Assembly: GCF_900100885.1 (NCBI RefSeq)
Contig: NZ_LT629692.1
Span: 3,410,001-3,474,000 of the forward strand
DNA: 64,000 nucleotides
From: Microbacterium pygmaeum
Lineage (GTDB): Bacteria > Actinomycetota > Actinomycetes > Actinomycetales > Microbacteriaceae
Direction of reading: 5' to 3'
In this document: positions 40,011-47,729 of the stretch, one piece after another
Layout: each line of letters begins with the position of its first letter
How positions within the stretch are numbered: position 1 is the stretch's first letter
Program-made: the position numbers and the translations under genes
The notes under the pieces: model-generated
What the model was told of the DNA's origin: nothing
Seen by the model: only the letters and a program-made list of their open reading frames with translations
The model's database searches: none

Positions 40011-40256
40011 GTGCTCTTTCAGATTCAGCAACACTTCTCCGCAGGGCCGGGGCTGGGAATGCGCCCGGCCTTCAGGCAACTTCACAAAGAGGCGCACACT
40101 CAGGAGTGGGATCTTCGCGCGGACAACGGGCAGGTGATCGCGACTGGCTTCGACCGGGGCCACGTCGATGAGATCATCTGTCGCCGGATGGCAGACCGGA
40201 TCATCGGTGGCATCTACGCGCATTCGGATAAGCGCATCCACCGAGGGTTCTCATGA
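40011..40256 (+). CDS. Doubtful small hypothetical protein
   Basis: An 81-codon frame from GTG 40011 with plausible composition (HTQEWDLRADNGQVIATGFD) just outside the island. No ribosome site and no recognised family. It may be a fragment of a longer gene disrupted by island insertion. Confidence 0.25.
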   Translation: MLFQIQQHFSAGPGLGMRPAFRQLHKEAHTQEWDLRADNGQVIATGFDRGHVDEIICRRMADRIIGGIYAHSDKRIHRGFS

Positions 40257-40628
40257 GTGTGCGGCCTCCCGCCGTTCCCCCGAGAGCGCCCCTCCGCGCT
40301 GGAGGAGACCGCACACTGAGGAGTCGTTCGGAGGCATGTGTGGAACGGATTCCCGCGAACGGTCTTGTCCACCGTTCGGGGGACAGACGTGCGCACAGCG
40401 AAAACATAGAGTTGTGCGTGGCAGAACCCGCTGCAGCGAAAACACCGAGACCCCAGCGCCCGGTGGCGCGTAGTGGAAGAGAACCCCCGACCCTCCCCAG
40501 CGGTCGGGGGTTCTGCCGTTCAACGGAGGGGCGTCCGCTGAACAAAGGACAGCCAACCGAGGCGACCGTTCGGGGGTTCCTGGTGACGCGGGTGTGCGGA
40601 CACCATCTTCCTGAGTCGCGCAGCCGCG
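40257..40628. other. Structured intergenic region downstream of hsp20
   Basis: No credible gene. AGTGTGCGG near 40254 and CCGCACACT near 40310 are inverted with respect to each other. AGCGAAAACA occurs twice (near 40397 and 40435). The strong terminator hairpin 40481-40513 follows. A small RNA is possible but unproven. Confidence 0.4.
40481..40513 (-). terminator. Strong 12-bp terminator hairpin downstream of hsp20
   Basis: GAACCCCCGACC (40481-40492) pairs perfectly with GGTCGGGGGTTC (40502-40513) around a 9-base loop. In the minus direction it is followed by a T/C-rich tail (TCTCTTCC), so it most likely ends the hsp20 transcript, 115 bp after its stop codon. It could also work on the plus strand. 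Confidence 0.8.
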
Positions 40629-41063
40629 TCAGCTGGTCAGCGTCTTCTGGGAATCAGTGCTCGCCGATGCGGCGTGTACTTCGATCTTCCGCGGCTTGGC
40701 CTTCTCGCTCACGGGGAGCACCACACTGAGGACACCGTTGTCGTAGCTGGCGGAGATGCCTGTGATGTCCACGCCTTCCCCGATACTGAACTGGCGCAGG
40801 TAGCTGCCGCCCGGGCGTTCCTGAACCAGCCACTTCCCGACGTGTCCGGTGTCTGCGGTGCGCTGCGCACGAATGGTCAGCAGTTGACCGTCGACATCGA
40901 CATCAACCGTCCCCGGGTCCACGCCCGGCAGATCAGCGTTCAGGACATAGCGATCAGCGTCCCGGTAGAGATCAACCGGCATCACCCGCGGTCCGGGGCG
41001 GGCTCCGAGCAGGCCAGACGCGAGTCGGTCGAGCTCGGCGAAGGGGTCAAGAGTCACTGCCAT
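40629..41063 (-). CDS. Hsp20/alpha-crystallin family small heat-shock protein
   Basis: A 144-residue chaperone. The alpha-crystallin domain spans about residues 33-130 (MPVDLYRDADRYVLNADLPGV through ISASYDNGVLSVVLPV, including the conserved GVLxVxLP). It binds unfolding proteins without ATP. ATG 41063 has GGAAGGA upstream and gives the usual short N-terminus (MAVTLDPFAELDRL). Its 85-bp upstream region holds both a HAIR element (HspR) and a CIRCE element (HrcA), so dual heat-shock repression is expected. A strong terminator follows. Confidence 0.92.
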   Translation of the reverse strand: MAVTLDPFAELDRLASGLLGARPGPRVMPVDLYRDADRYVLNADLPGVDPGTVDVDVDGQLLTIRAQRTADTGHVGKWLVQERPGGSYLRQFSIGEGVDITGISASYDNGVLSVVLPVSEKAKPRKIEVHAASASTDSQKTLTS

Positions 41064-41090
41064 GATGATGATTCCTTCCAGTCTCTCAGA

Positions 41091-41111
41091 GTTGAGTCCC
41101 CATGACTCAAC
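41091..41111. promoter_or_regulatory. HAIR-like element (HspR operator)
   Basis: GTTGAGTC (41091-41098), five bases, GACTCAAC (41104-41111). It matches the HAIR consensus TTGAGT-N7-ACTCAA, the site of the HspR repressor of actinobacterial dnaK and hsp20-like operons. It lies 28 bp before the hsp20 ATG. Confidence 0.75.
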
Positions 41112-41121
41112 TACAGAAAGA

Positions 41122-41148
41122 TTAGCACTCACATGACTTGAGTGCTAA
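41122..41148. promoter_or_regulatory. CIRCE element (HrcA operator)
   Basis: TTAGCACTC (41122-41130), nine bases, GAGTGCTAA (41140-41148): an exact match to the CIRCE consensus bound by HrcA, the repressor of groE operons. It lies 58 bp upstream of the hsp20 start. Confidence 0.92.
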
Positions 41149-41275
41149 GTCCCTGAATCTGAGAAATCGCTGGAAACAGCCGGCGGTGGTGTGCGCACCA
41201 GACGATGCCGGAGTACGCCAGAGACAACGTCAAGCGTCGGCGCCCGGCGCCGGGCCCCGCAACCGAGCGCGCGAC

Positions 41276-41542
41276 TCACGCGCCGATGATCGTGACCCGC
41301 ACGGTGTCGCCCGCGGTCTTGCCGATCTCATTCAGAATTGCCTGCTTGACCGGAAGCATGTGCCGACCGCGATAGGGCAGCAGTGAGGTCAGCGTGATGA
41401 CGCCGTCGATGTCTGCCCGGACCCTCACGGCTTTGCCGGTCCCGAGGATCTCCGGGGAGCCCTCCACGATCGCGCAGGTCCACCGGTGCGGACCCATGTC
41501 ACCGACGAGGACGGTCGAGAAGGTGTGCTCGAGAGCTTCCAT
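41276..41542 (-). CDS. DUF1905 domain protein
   Basis: An 88-residue beta-rich protein with the DUF1905 pattern: an N-terminal FSTVLVGDMGPHRWTCAIV strand pair and the C-terminal LLPYRGRHMLPVKQAILNEIG stretch. The family is found in small, uncharacterised bacterial proteins, sometimes fused to YdeI-like domains. It begins eight bases after the AHSA1 gene ends, so it is probably the third gene of the ArsR-AHSA1-DUF1905 operon. Confidence 0.75.
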   Translation of the reverse strand: MEALEHTFSTVLVGDMGPHRWTCAIVEGSPEILGTGKAVRVRADIDGVITLTSLLPYRGRHMLPVKQAILNEIGKTAGDTVRVTIIGA

Positions 41543-41550
41543 GTCAGCGC

Positions 41551-42045
41551 TCAGCGGCCCGCCAGCGCGAAGTAGGCGGAGCTGAGTTCACGCCAGCGCT
41601 GCACCCAGTCCGTCGGTTCCGTCCCGTTGACGTGCGCGTGCAGGTCTTCTGCGTGGGCCTGCCACCCAGCGCCATGATCGGCGTACTCGGCGAGGGGCAG
41701 CCCTCGCTCCTCGATGATGAGCCTCGTGCCGGCGCCGTCCGGGCTGAGCTGCGCTTCCATCACGGTTGCGGGCTCCCCGGGCCGCTGCGTGCGCACACGG
41801 AGGAGACGTGGCGCCGCGCAGACTTCGACCACCCCGGTGCCGGTCCACCCGCTGGTGAAGGTGGCACGGAACTCGCCGCCGACACGCAGGTCACCGTCGA
41901 CCTCCGCGATCCAGTGCGCAAGTCGTTCAGGATCCGTGATCGCATCCCACAGATCGTCGATACCGGTCGCGTACACGTCTTCGACGCGGACCACTCCCAG
42001 ACCGTTCTCCTCACGCAGCTGACCGAGCAGCACTTGTGCACTCAT
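41551..42045 (-). CDS. SRPBCC / AHSA1 domain protein
   Basis: A 164-residue START-like protein: VRVEDVYATGIDDLWDAITDPERLAHWI, here cited in part, is the typical first helix-grip element, and DHGAGWQAHAEDLHAHV the C-terminal helix. It binds an unknown hydrophobic ligand. ATG 42045 overlaps the ArsR stop (ATGA at 42042-42045). The order ArsR, AHSA1 repeats the arrangement at 19473-20305, with different sequences, so the two operons are paralogous in design. Confidence 0.85.
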   Translation of the reverse strand: MSAQVLLGQLREENGLGVVRVEDVYATGIDDLWDAITDPERLAHWIAEVDGDLRVGGEFRATFTSGWTGTGVVEVCAAPRLLRVRTQRPGEPATVMEAQLSPDGAGTRLIIEERGLPLAEYADHGAGWQAHAEDLHAHVNGTEPTDWVQRWRELSSAYFALAGR

Positions 42046-42368
42046 CTCTTCGACCTTTCGTTCTTCTTGCCCCTGCTGATTTCTGTGTGCAGGGCGTCGA
42101 TCCGCTGCATCCACACCTCTCGATACGGCGCCAGCCAGTCATCCAGCTCGACGAGGGGATCGGTACGCAGCGAATAGATCCGCCGTTGACCGTCCGCAAG
42201 GACGTCGACGAGTCCTGCCTCCCGAAGGATCCGAAGGTGCCGAGACACACCCGGCCGCGCTATGGGCACGAGTTCGGCCAGTTCGTTCACCGTTGCTGGC
42301 CGACGACTGAGCGCGTCCAGGAACGTGCGGCGGTGAGGATCGCCGATCGCGACGAGGAGTTCATCCAT
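42042..42368 (-). CDS. ArsR family transcriptional regulator
   Basis: A 108-residue winged-helix repressor (AIGDPHRRTFLDALSRRP, VNELAELVPIARPGVSRHLR), with no metal-site cysteines. ATG 42368 is preferred over an upstream in-frame start because the longer form would translate the promoter palindrome at 42388-42399. It heads the operon with AHSA1 and DUF1905 genes and probably represses it. Confidence 0.86.
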   Translation of the reverse strand: MDELLVAIGDPHRRTFLDALSRRPATVNELAELVPIARPGVSRHLRILREAGLVDVLADGQRRIYSLRTDPLVELDDWLAPYREVWMQRIDALHTEISRGKKNERSKR

Positions 42369-42387
42369 GCTTGAAGGGTACCGCAAA

Positions 42388-42399
42388 GTGTACGTACAC
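42388..42399. promoter_or_regulatory. Palindromic operator GTGTACGTACAC
   Basis: A perfect 12-bp palindrome 19 bp upstream of the ArsR ATG, followed by a related GGTACATACAC at 42405-42415; AGTGTA and TACACT bracket the pair. AT content is locally raised. It is the obvious binding site for this ArsR protein. Confidence 0.55.
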
Positions 42400-42460
42400 G
42401 TCAAGGTACATACACTCCCAGCGGAGGTCGTGGGGCGTCCGCCCACGCCTCAAGGAGACT

Positions 42461-44542
42461 TCACACCTGGGATTCGTCGTGCGATCCCAGCGCGGTCGCA
42501 TGACGCGACCGGAGCAATGTGAACGATGCCTCCATCACGGTGAGCGTCGAGACTTCTCCGGAAACCGTCTGCGCCTCATCGCTGGACAGGGCGAGCTCCC
42601 ACTCCTGACCGGGAGCGGAGGGAACGCTGAACTCCACGCCGTTCTCGGCGGCGTTGATCAGGAGCGCGAAGGAGTCCGCCCCCGGATGCTGCAGGAGGAA
42701 CGCGATCGACCGGGCGTCGGGGTTGTCCCAATCCTCGGCAGCGAACTCCTCTCCATCTGATCGAACGACGCTGACGGTGTCCTGCGCGTCCTCGGCGTCC
42801 GCGGCCTGACGGAACCAGGTCGGCCGGAGCGCCAGGTTGTCTCGGCGCAGCGCGAGCAGCGCCTTCGTGAAGTCGCGCAGGCTCTGATCGGCGTGCTTCC
42901 AGTCGAACCATGAGATCTCGTTGTCCTGGCAGTAGGCGTTGTTGTTACCGCCCTGCGTACGACCCATCTCATCCCCACCCAGGATCATCGGCACACCGGC
43001 TGACAGCAGCAGGGTTGCGAGGAGGTTACGGCGTTTGCGGTCCCGTCGTGCGTTGACCGCTTCGTCCTCGGTGGGGCCCTCCGCTCCCCCGTTCGAGGAC
43101 TTGTTGTCGCTCTCCCCGTCGTTGTTGTCTTCTCCGTTGGCGGCGTTGTGCTTGTCGTTGTACGAGGTCAGGTCGGCCAGCGTGAACCCGTCGTGCGCCG
43201 TGATGAAGTTCACGCTCGAGAGCGGGGAGCGGCGATCCGCCTCGTAGACGTCCGGGGAGCCCAGAATGCGCTGCGAGACCGTGCCGAGCACGGCATCCTT
43301 CCCGTTCCAGAAGTCACGGACATCGTCACGGAACTTCCCGTTCCATTCGGACCAGTCGGCGGGGAAACCGCCCACCTGGTAGCCGGCCGTGTCCCACGGC
43401 TCGGCGATCATCTTGACGGGGGCGAGCACGGGGTCCTGCTGGATCAGGGTCAGGAAGGCGCTGTGCAATTCGGCATCGCCGCCCTGTCGCGTCAGCGTGG
43501 TGGCGAGATCGAATCGGAACCCGTCGACGTGCATCTCTGTCACCCAGTACCGGAGGGAGTCCATGATCAGCCCGAGTGCGGCGGGGTGCCCCACATTGAG
43601 GCTGTTCCCTGTTCCGGTCGTGTCGAAGTAGTTGGCCTCGTCGCCCTCGACGAGGCGGTAGTAGGCCTCATTGTCGATGCCTTTGAACGACAGCGTCGGG
43701 CCCATGTGATTGCCCTCGGCTGTGTGGTTGTAGACCACATCGAGGATCACCTCGAGTCCGGCCGCGTGCAGCGCCTTCACGAGCCCCTTGAACTCGGCGA
43801 CCTGTCCGCCGCCGTCGCCGGCAGCGGCGTAGTCGCCGTGGGGAGCGAAGAAGCCGATGGAGTTGTAGCCCCAGTAATTGCGCAGGCCCTTCTCCTCGAG
43901 GTGGCTGTCCTGCACGAACTGGTGCACCGGAAGCAGCTCGATCGCAGTGACGCCCAGGTCCTTCAGGTATTCGATCGATGCCGGCTCGGCCAACCCCGCG
44001 TACGTGCCGCGGAGGTGCTCTGGGATGTCCGGGTGCAGCTTGGTGAATCCCTTCACATGCGTCTCATAGATCACGGTCTCCGCCAGAGGGATCGATGGCG
44101 ACGCATCATCGCCCCAGTCGAAGGCGGGGTCGGTGATCACGCAGCGGGGGACGGATGCCGCGGAGTCTTCGTCGTTGCGCAGCTCCGGGTTGCCCATGTC
44201 GTGCGCGAAGACGGCTTGCGACCATGAGTACTCGCCTTCGATCGCGGTGGCATGCGGGTCGAGGAGCAGTTTGTGGACGTTGTGCCTCAGGCCGCGCTCA
44301 GGCTCCCACGGTCCGTCCACGCGAATGCCGTAGCGGGTGCCCACTTCCGCGTCCGGCACGAACCCGTAGAAGACGTGCCCGGCCCGTTCGGTCAGCGGGA
44401 TCCGGGTCTCGGCGCCCGCTTCGTCGAACGTGCACACGTATACGGCATCCGCCGTCTCCGAGTAGATCGCGAAGTTGACGGAACCGTCGACGAAGCTGAC
44501 GCCGAGCGGATACGGCAGCGGGCGGGGGTGCGCAGCGGACAA
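42461..44542 (-). CDS. glgX: Glycogen debranching enzyme GlgX (isoamylase type)
   Basis: A 693-residue GH13 enzyme with an N-terminal CBM48-like domain (residues 10-120) and a catalytic barrel: ILDVVYNHTAEGN, VDGFRFDLATTL (nucleophile Asp), MIAEPWD (acid Glu) and TAHDGFTL (third Asp). It hydrolyses alpha-1,6 branch points of phosphorylase-trimmed glycogen. The loop ANGEDNNDGESDNKSSNGG is typical of GlgX. Length is normal. It is monocistronic here and divergent, across about 500 bp, from the desaturase gene. Confidence 0.92.
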   Translation of the reverse strand: MSAAHPRPLPYPLGVSFVDGSVNFAIYSETADAVYVCTFDEAGAETRIPLTERAGHVFYGFVPDAEVGTRYGIRVDGPWEPERGLRHNVHKLLLDPHATAIEGEYSWSQAVFAHDMGNPELRNDEDSAASVPRCVITDPAFDWGDDASPSIPLAETVIYETHVKGFTKLHPDIPEHLRGTYAGLAEPASIEYLKDLGVTAIELLPVHQFVQDSHLEEKGLRNYWGYNSIGFFAPHGDYAAAGDGGGQVAEFKGLVKALHAAGLEVILDVVYNHTAEGNHMGPTLSFKGIDNEAYYRLVEGDEANYFDTTGTGNSLNVGHPAALGLIMDSLRYWVTEMHVDGFRFDLATTLTRQGGDAELHSAFLTLIQQDPVLAPVKMIAEPWDTAGYQVGGFPADWSEWNGKFRDDVRDFWNGKDAVLGTVSQRILGSPDVYEADRRSPLSSVNFITAHDGFTLADLTSYNDKHNAANGEDNNDGESDNKSSNGGAEGPTEDEAVNARRDRKRRNLLATLLLSAGVPMILGGDEMGRTQGGNNNAYCQDNEISWFDWKHADQSLRDFTKALLALRRDNLALRPTWFRQAADAEDAQDTVSVVRSDGEEFAAEDWDNPDARSIAFLLQHPGADSFALLINAAENGVEFSVPSAPGQEWELALSSDEAQTVSGEVSTLTVMEASFTLLRSRHATALGSHDESQV

Positions 44543-45048
44543 GGGAACTCCTTCGAATGCCGGCCGCGTGCACAGATCTGCGGAGCGCGGCCACGGACGG
44601 GCGTGTACTTTCTACCGGCCGAAGATGAGTTCTCGGGACGCTTGCCAAACCGGGGCGAGTATGCGCGGGGCAGGCCGTCCTCGCGAAGTGACGCTCCCTC
44701 CCACCCGAAGGTGAGAGGGAGCGCGATGTGAAGTCACCCCAGGGGGCGACGCAAGGTCCGGCCGACAGGACCGGGGTTGGGTTGGGGCGATCCTATGTCG
44801 GCATCCTGCGACGGACAACGTTCAGTTTCCGACGCGGGCCGTGACCCTCGAGCCCATTCACGTGAGGCTCGGGGTGTCCCGCGTTTCCTCTGCTGGGGGG
44901 CATGAGGAGCGCGGGACATCACGCTGGGTGCAACTTCGCCCGCGCCAACCCTCGACGCTCCCGTGCGGAGTAGAGTCACCAATGGATGACCGGGACCCCG
45001 TCGTTCCCGCGAGACACATTCGTCTCGCCAACGACGAAGGGGTCACCG
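44543..45048. other. Divergent intergenic region glgX / desaturase
   Basis: About 500 bp with no convincing gene; short frames have shadow-like composition. It contains the hairpin at 44876-44917, preceded by a smaller GAGCC/GGCTC stem near 44850-44872. Promoters for both flanking genes should lie here, but no strong consensus boxes are seen. Confidence 0.5.
44876..44917 (+). other. Long hairpin in the desaturase 5' region
   Basis: GTCCCGCG (44876-44883) pairs with CGCGGGAC (44910-44917), and TCCTC (44886-44890) with GAGGA (44904-44908), leaving a 13-base loop. It is 130 bp upstream of the desaturase ATG and could be an upstream terminator or an mRNA leader structure. Confidence 0.45.
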
Positions 45049-46140
45049 ATGGCCGACACACTCCGCGGATCCGCGATTCGACCCGTCCGATCGACCACTC
45101 CGAAACTCGCGAACGACTTCACAGCGTTGGCGCAGACGGTGACCGCCAGTGGGCTCATGCGTCGGCGCTACGGCTACTACTGGACGAAGCTGCTCGCCGC
45201 CCCCCTCGTGCTCGCGGGGATGGTGCTCGTCTTCATCTGGATCGGCGATTCGTGGTGGCAGCTGGTCACAGCCGCCGTGTTCGCGGTCGTGTTCACACAG
45301 ATCGCCATGCTCGGCCACGACGCAGCGCATCGCCAGATCTTCCGGTCCGGCAGATGGAACGACTGGACCTCACTCGTGATCGGCAATCTCCTGGTCGGAA
45401 TGAGCTACGGCTGGTGGCAGCACAAGCACACCAGGCACCATGCCAACCCGAACAAGATCGACTCCGATCCCGACATCGAGCTGCCGGTGATCTCGTTCAC
45501 GCCCGATCAGGCAGCGAGACGACGCAGCGGCCCACTGGGGTGGCTGATGGCGCATCAGGGGCTGTTCTTCTTCCCCATCCTGTTGCTGGAGGGCCTGTCG
45601 CTCCACGCATCCGGCGTGCACCGTGTGATCTCACGCGAGCCGATGCGACGCCGACCGGCGGAGATCGCGTTCCTCACCGTGCGGATCGTGGGCTTCCTCG
45701 TGCTGGTGTTCCTGGTCCTCTCCCCCGGAATCGCCTTCGCTTTCCTCGGGGTCCAGCTCGGCCTCTTCGGCGTGTACATGGGCATGGCGTTCGCGCCAAA
45801 CCACAAGGGCATGCCCATCGTTCCCGCGGACGTGAAGATCGACTTCCTGCGCCGGCAGGTGCTCATGAGTCGCAACATCCGCGGCAGCCGGCTGCTGGAC
45901 ACCGCCATGGGCGGCCTCAACTACCAGATCGAGCACCATCTGTTCCCGTCGATGCCGCGGCCGCACTTGCGAGCAGCGTCCACGATCATCGAGGCCTACT
46001 GTCGCGAGCGCGGTGTGACGTACACCGAGACGGGGTTGTGGCAGTCGTACGGCATCGTCGTCCGCTACATCAACCGGGTCGGACTCGGTGAGCGCGACCC
46101 GTTCGAATGCCCGCTGCTGCAGCAGAGACAGACGGGCTGA
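45049..46140 (+). CDS. Fatty acid desaturase (acyl-CoA/lipid desaturase, membrane di-iron)
   Basis: A 363-residue membrane desaturase. The three histidine boxes are intact: HDAAH (90-94), HKHTRHH (125-131) and the C-terminal NYQIEHHLFP (about 288-297). Pairs of membrane helices surround residues 50-85 and 180-245. It introduces a double bond into a fatty acyl chain with O2 and reduced ferredoxin or flavodoxin-type donors, and helps adapt membrane fluidity. ATG 45049 has GAAGGGG upstream; a longer form from 44986 lacks one. Confidence 0.9.
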   Translation: MADTLRGSAIRPVRSTTPKLANDFTALAQTVTASGLMRRRYGYYWTKLLAAPLVLAGMVLVFIWIGDSWWQLVTAAVFAVVFTQIAMLGHDAAHRQIFRSGRWNDWTSLVIGNLLVGMSYGWWQHKHTRHHANPNKIDSDPDIELPVISFTPDQAARRRSGPLGWLMAHQGLFFFPILLLEGLSLHASGVHRVISREPMRRRPAEIAFLTVRIVGFLVLVFLVLSPGIAFAFLGVQLGLFGVYMGMAFAPNHKGMPIVPADVKIDFLRRQVLMSRNIRGSRLLDTAMGGLNYQIEHHLFPSMPRPHLRAASTIIEAYCRERGVTYTETGLWQSYGIVVRYINRVGLGERDPFECPLLQQRQTG

Positions 46141-46189
46141 TCGAACGGATGCCGCGCTGTCCGACGGCCTCGCGGCCGCTCCGGGGCCG

Positions 46190-46354
46190 TCAGGGGTGAG
46201 TCAACGCCGGCCGGTCGGGGAAGTCATCCCCGTCCCCGGACTCGGCCTGAGCCGCATCCTCGCGCACGTCGTCGGTCACCGCATCCGTCGGCGGCGCGTC
46301 ATCGGCGACAGCATCATCCGAGTGCTTCTCGTGGGGCAGTCGAGGATCGGTCAT
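46190..46354 (-). CDS. Small acidic hypothetical protein
   Basis: A 54-residue protein (MTDPRLPHEKHSDD start) that is mostly Asp/Ala/Thr and probably disordered. AAGGGT precedes ATG 46354 at a usable distance. Small Asp-rich proteins of this kind are common in Microbacteriaceae; the function is unknown. It is tail-to-tail with the desaturase. Confidence 0.5.
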   Translation of the reverse strand: MTDPRLPHEKHSDDAVADDAPPTDAVTDDVREDAAQAESGDGDDFPDRPALTHP

Positions 46355-46466
46355 GTCTGCATACCCTTCGTCGGTGATCAACTTCAGCATCGCCCGGCAG
46401 GCACGTGCCGGCTGAGGGGTTGACAGCTCACATGCAGCAGGGTCCGACCCGCCTCCGACCCATGGG

Positions 46467-47729
46467 TCACGGCCAGCCGCCGAGGTAGGCCTCCACGTCG
46501 ACCTCGCCGGACATCGCGTGCATCCGCCCCGCGGTCACTGTCACGCCCGGGAAGAGGTCGCTGCAGCCCCACCGTCGATTGCGTGCTGCGGCGCGCGTCA
46601 CGACGATGCGCAGCAGTTCCGTCCCGGCGGTGTCCACGAGGAGCAGTTCACCCAGATCCTCCCTCTCGACCCGGGTGATCTGATCGCGCAGTTCTCCTCT
46701 GTCCACCACGAACGGGTGGAGGATCTCCAGCCGGAGGCGCACACGGTCGAGGCGGCCGGCCCAGGAATGCTCAGAAGAGTCCGTGACGAACTCCGCGCCC
46801 GGCAGGGCTGCCAGAACGCCGTCGACGCAGACGAACGCCTGGCCGGCGGTGTGCGTCCGAGATGGCCCGATGACTGCGACATCCACCTTGCCGCTGCGCC
46901 TTCCGATCCCACGCGAGCCGGGCACCGGAATCAGATCCGACAGCCGGATCGCCTCGTCGTTCTTGGAAGCGTCATCCGTCTTTCTGCCGGCCGCGTCCGG
47001 ACCGTCGTGCCACGCGACGGCCGTCGGAACGTGCGCCAGCAGCGCTCCCCGGACCCAGGCGCGGTACGCCCATTCCCAGTCCTCGCCGCCGTACGACGTG
47101 AACGACTCGTCGAACCCGCCGACCTCGTCGAACAGACTGCTCGAGCAGGCCAGGACGGCGCCGATGACGAACCGGTAGCTCCTCGCGTCCACCTCCAGCA
47201 GGTCTCGGGAATCGCGGTAGGCACGCGACAGCCAGTCCGGCGCGGGCAGTTCATGCTCGGGCGCGGCCCGTTCGATCGCGGCATGGATCGGCACCCCCGA
47301 CAGGTCGGCATGACGACGAAGCCCGACAGTGACGCAATCCGGCGCGAGAGCCGGAAGGCGGCTGAGTTCGCGGAGGAAGCTCGGCTCCGGCGTGGTGTCT
47401 GCGTCCAGGAAGACGAGCACGTCGCCGACGGCCGCTGCGGCGCCGAGATTGCGCACCGCGGCGAGTCGGAACCCGGCGTCATCCTGTCGGACGAGCCGCA
47501 CTCCGGGAGGAACGGTCGGAGGCTCCGGCGAGCCGTCGTCTGCGACGATGACCTCCGTGCGGCTCGCGGGATGATCCTGTCGCGAGAGCGCTCGCAGGGT
47601 TCGTGCGAGCTGCTCCGGCTGGCGGTAGTGCGCGACGATGACCGAGATCATCGGCGGCTCCGGGGGCAGCTCGCCCTCGAGCAGATCCCATCGGTTGCCC
47701 GGCAGCGCTCGGCCCTGCGCTCCGGTCAT
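46467..47729 (-). CDS. Glycosyltransferase family 2 with C-terminal extension
   Basis: A 420-residue protein. Residues 27-250 are a GT-A domain: ISVIVAHYRQPEQL, VIVADDGSPEPP, DVLVFLDADT (metal-binding DxD) and GGFDESFTSYGGEDWEW (galactosyltransferase-like GGEDxE). The last 150 residues (from about DVAVIGPSRTHTAGQ) form an additional beta-rich domain of unknown role. ATG 47729 overlaps the stop of the upstream glycosyltransferase. It belongs to the left block of the glycosylation cluster, on the minus strand. Confidence 0.85.
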   Translation of the reverse strand: MTGAQGRALPGNRWDLLEGELPPEPPMISVIVAHYRQPEQLARTLRALSRQDHPASRTEVIVADDGSPEPPTVPPGVRLVRQDDAGFRLAAVRNLGAAAAVGDVLVFLDADTTPEPSFLRELSRLPALAPDCVTVGLRRHADLSGVPIHAAIERAAPEHELPAPDWLSRAYRDSRDLLEVDARSYRFVIGAVLACSSSLFDEVGGFDESFTSYGGEDWEWAYRAWVRGALLAHVPTAVAWHDGPDAAGRKTDDASKNDEAIRLSDLIPVPGSRGIGRRSGKVDVAVIGPSRTHTAGQAFVCVDGVLAALPGAEFVTDSSEHSWAGRLDRVRLRLEILHPFVVDRGELRDQITRVEREDLGELLLVDTAGTELLRIVVTRAAARNRRWGCSDLFPGVTVTAGRMHAMSGEVDVEAYLGGWP

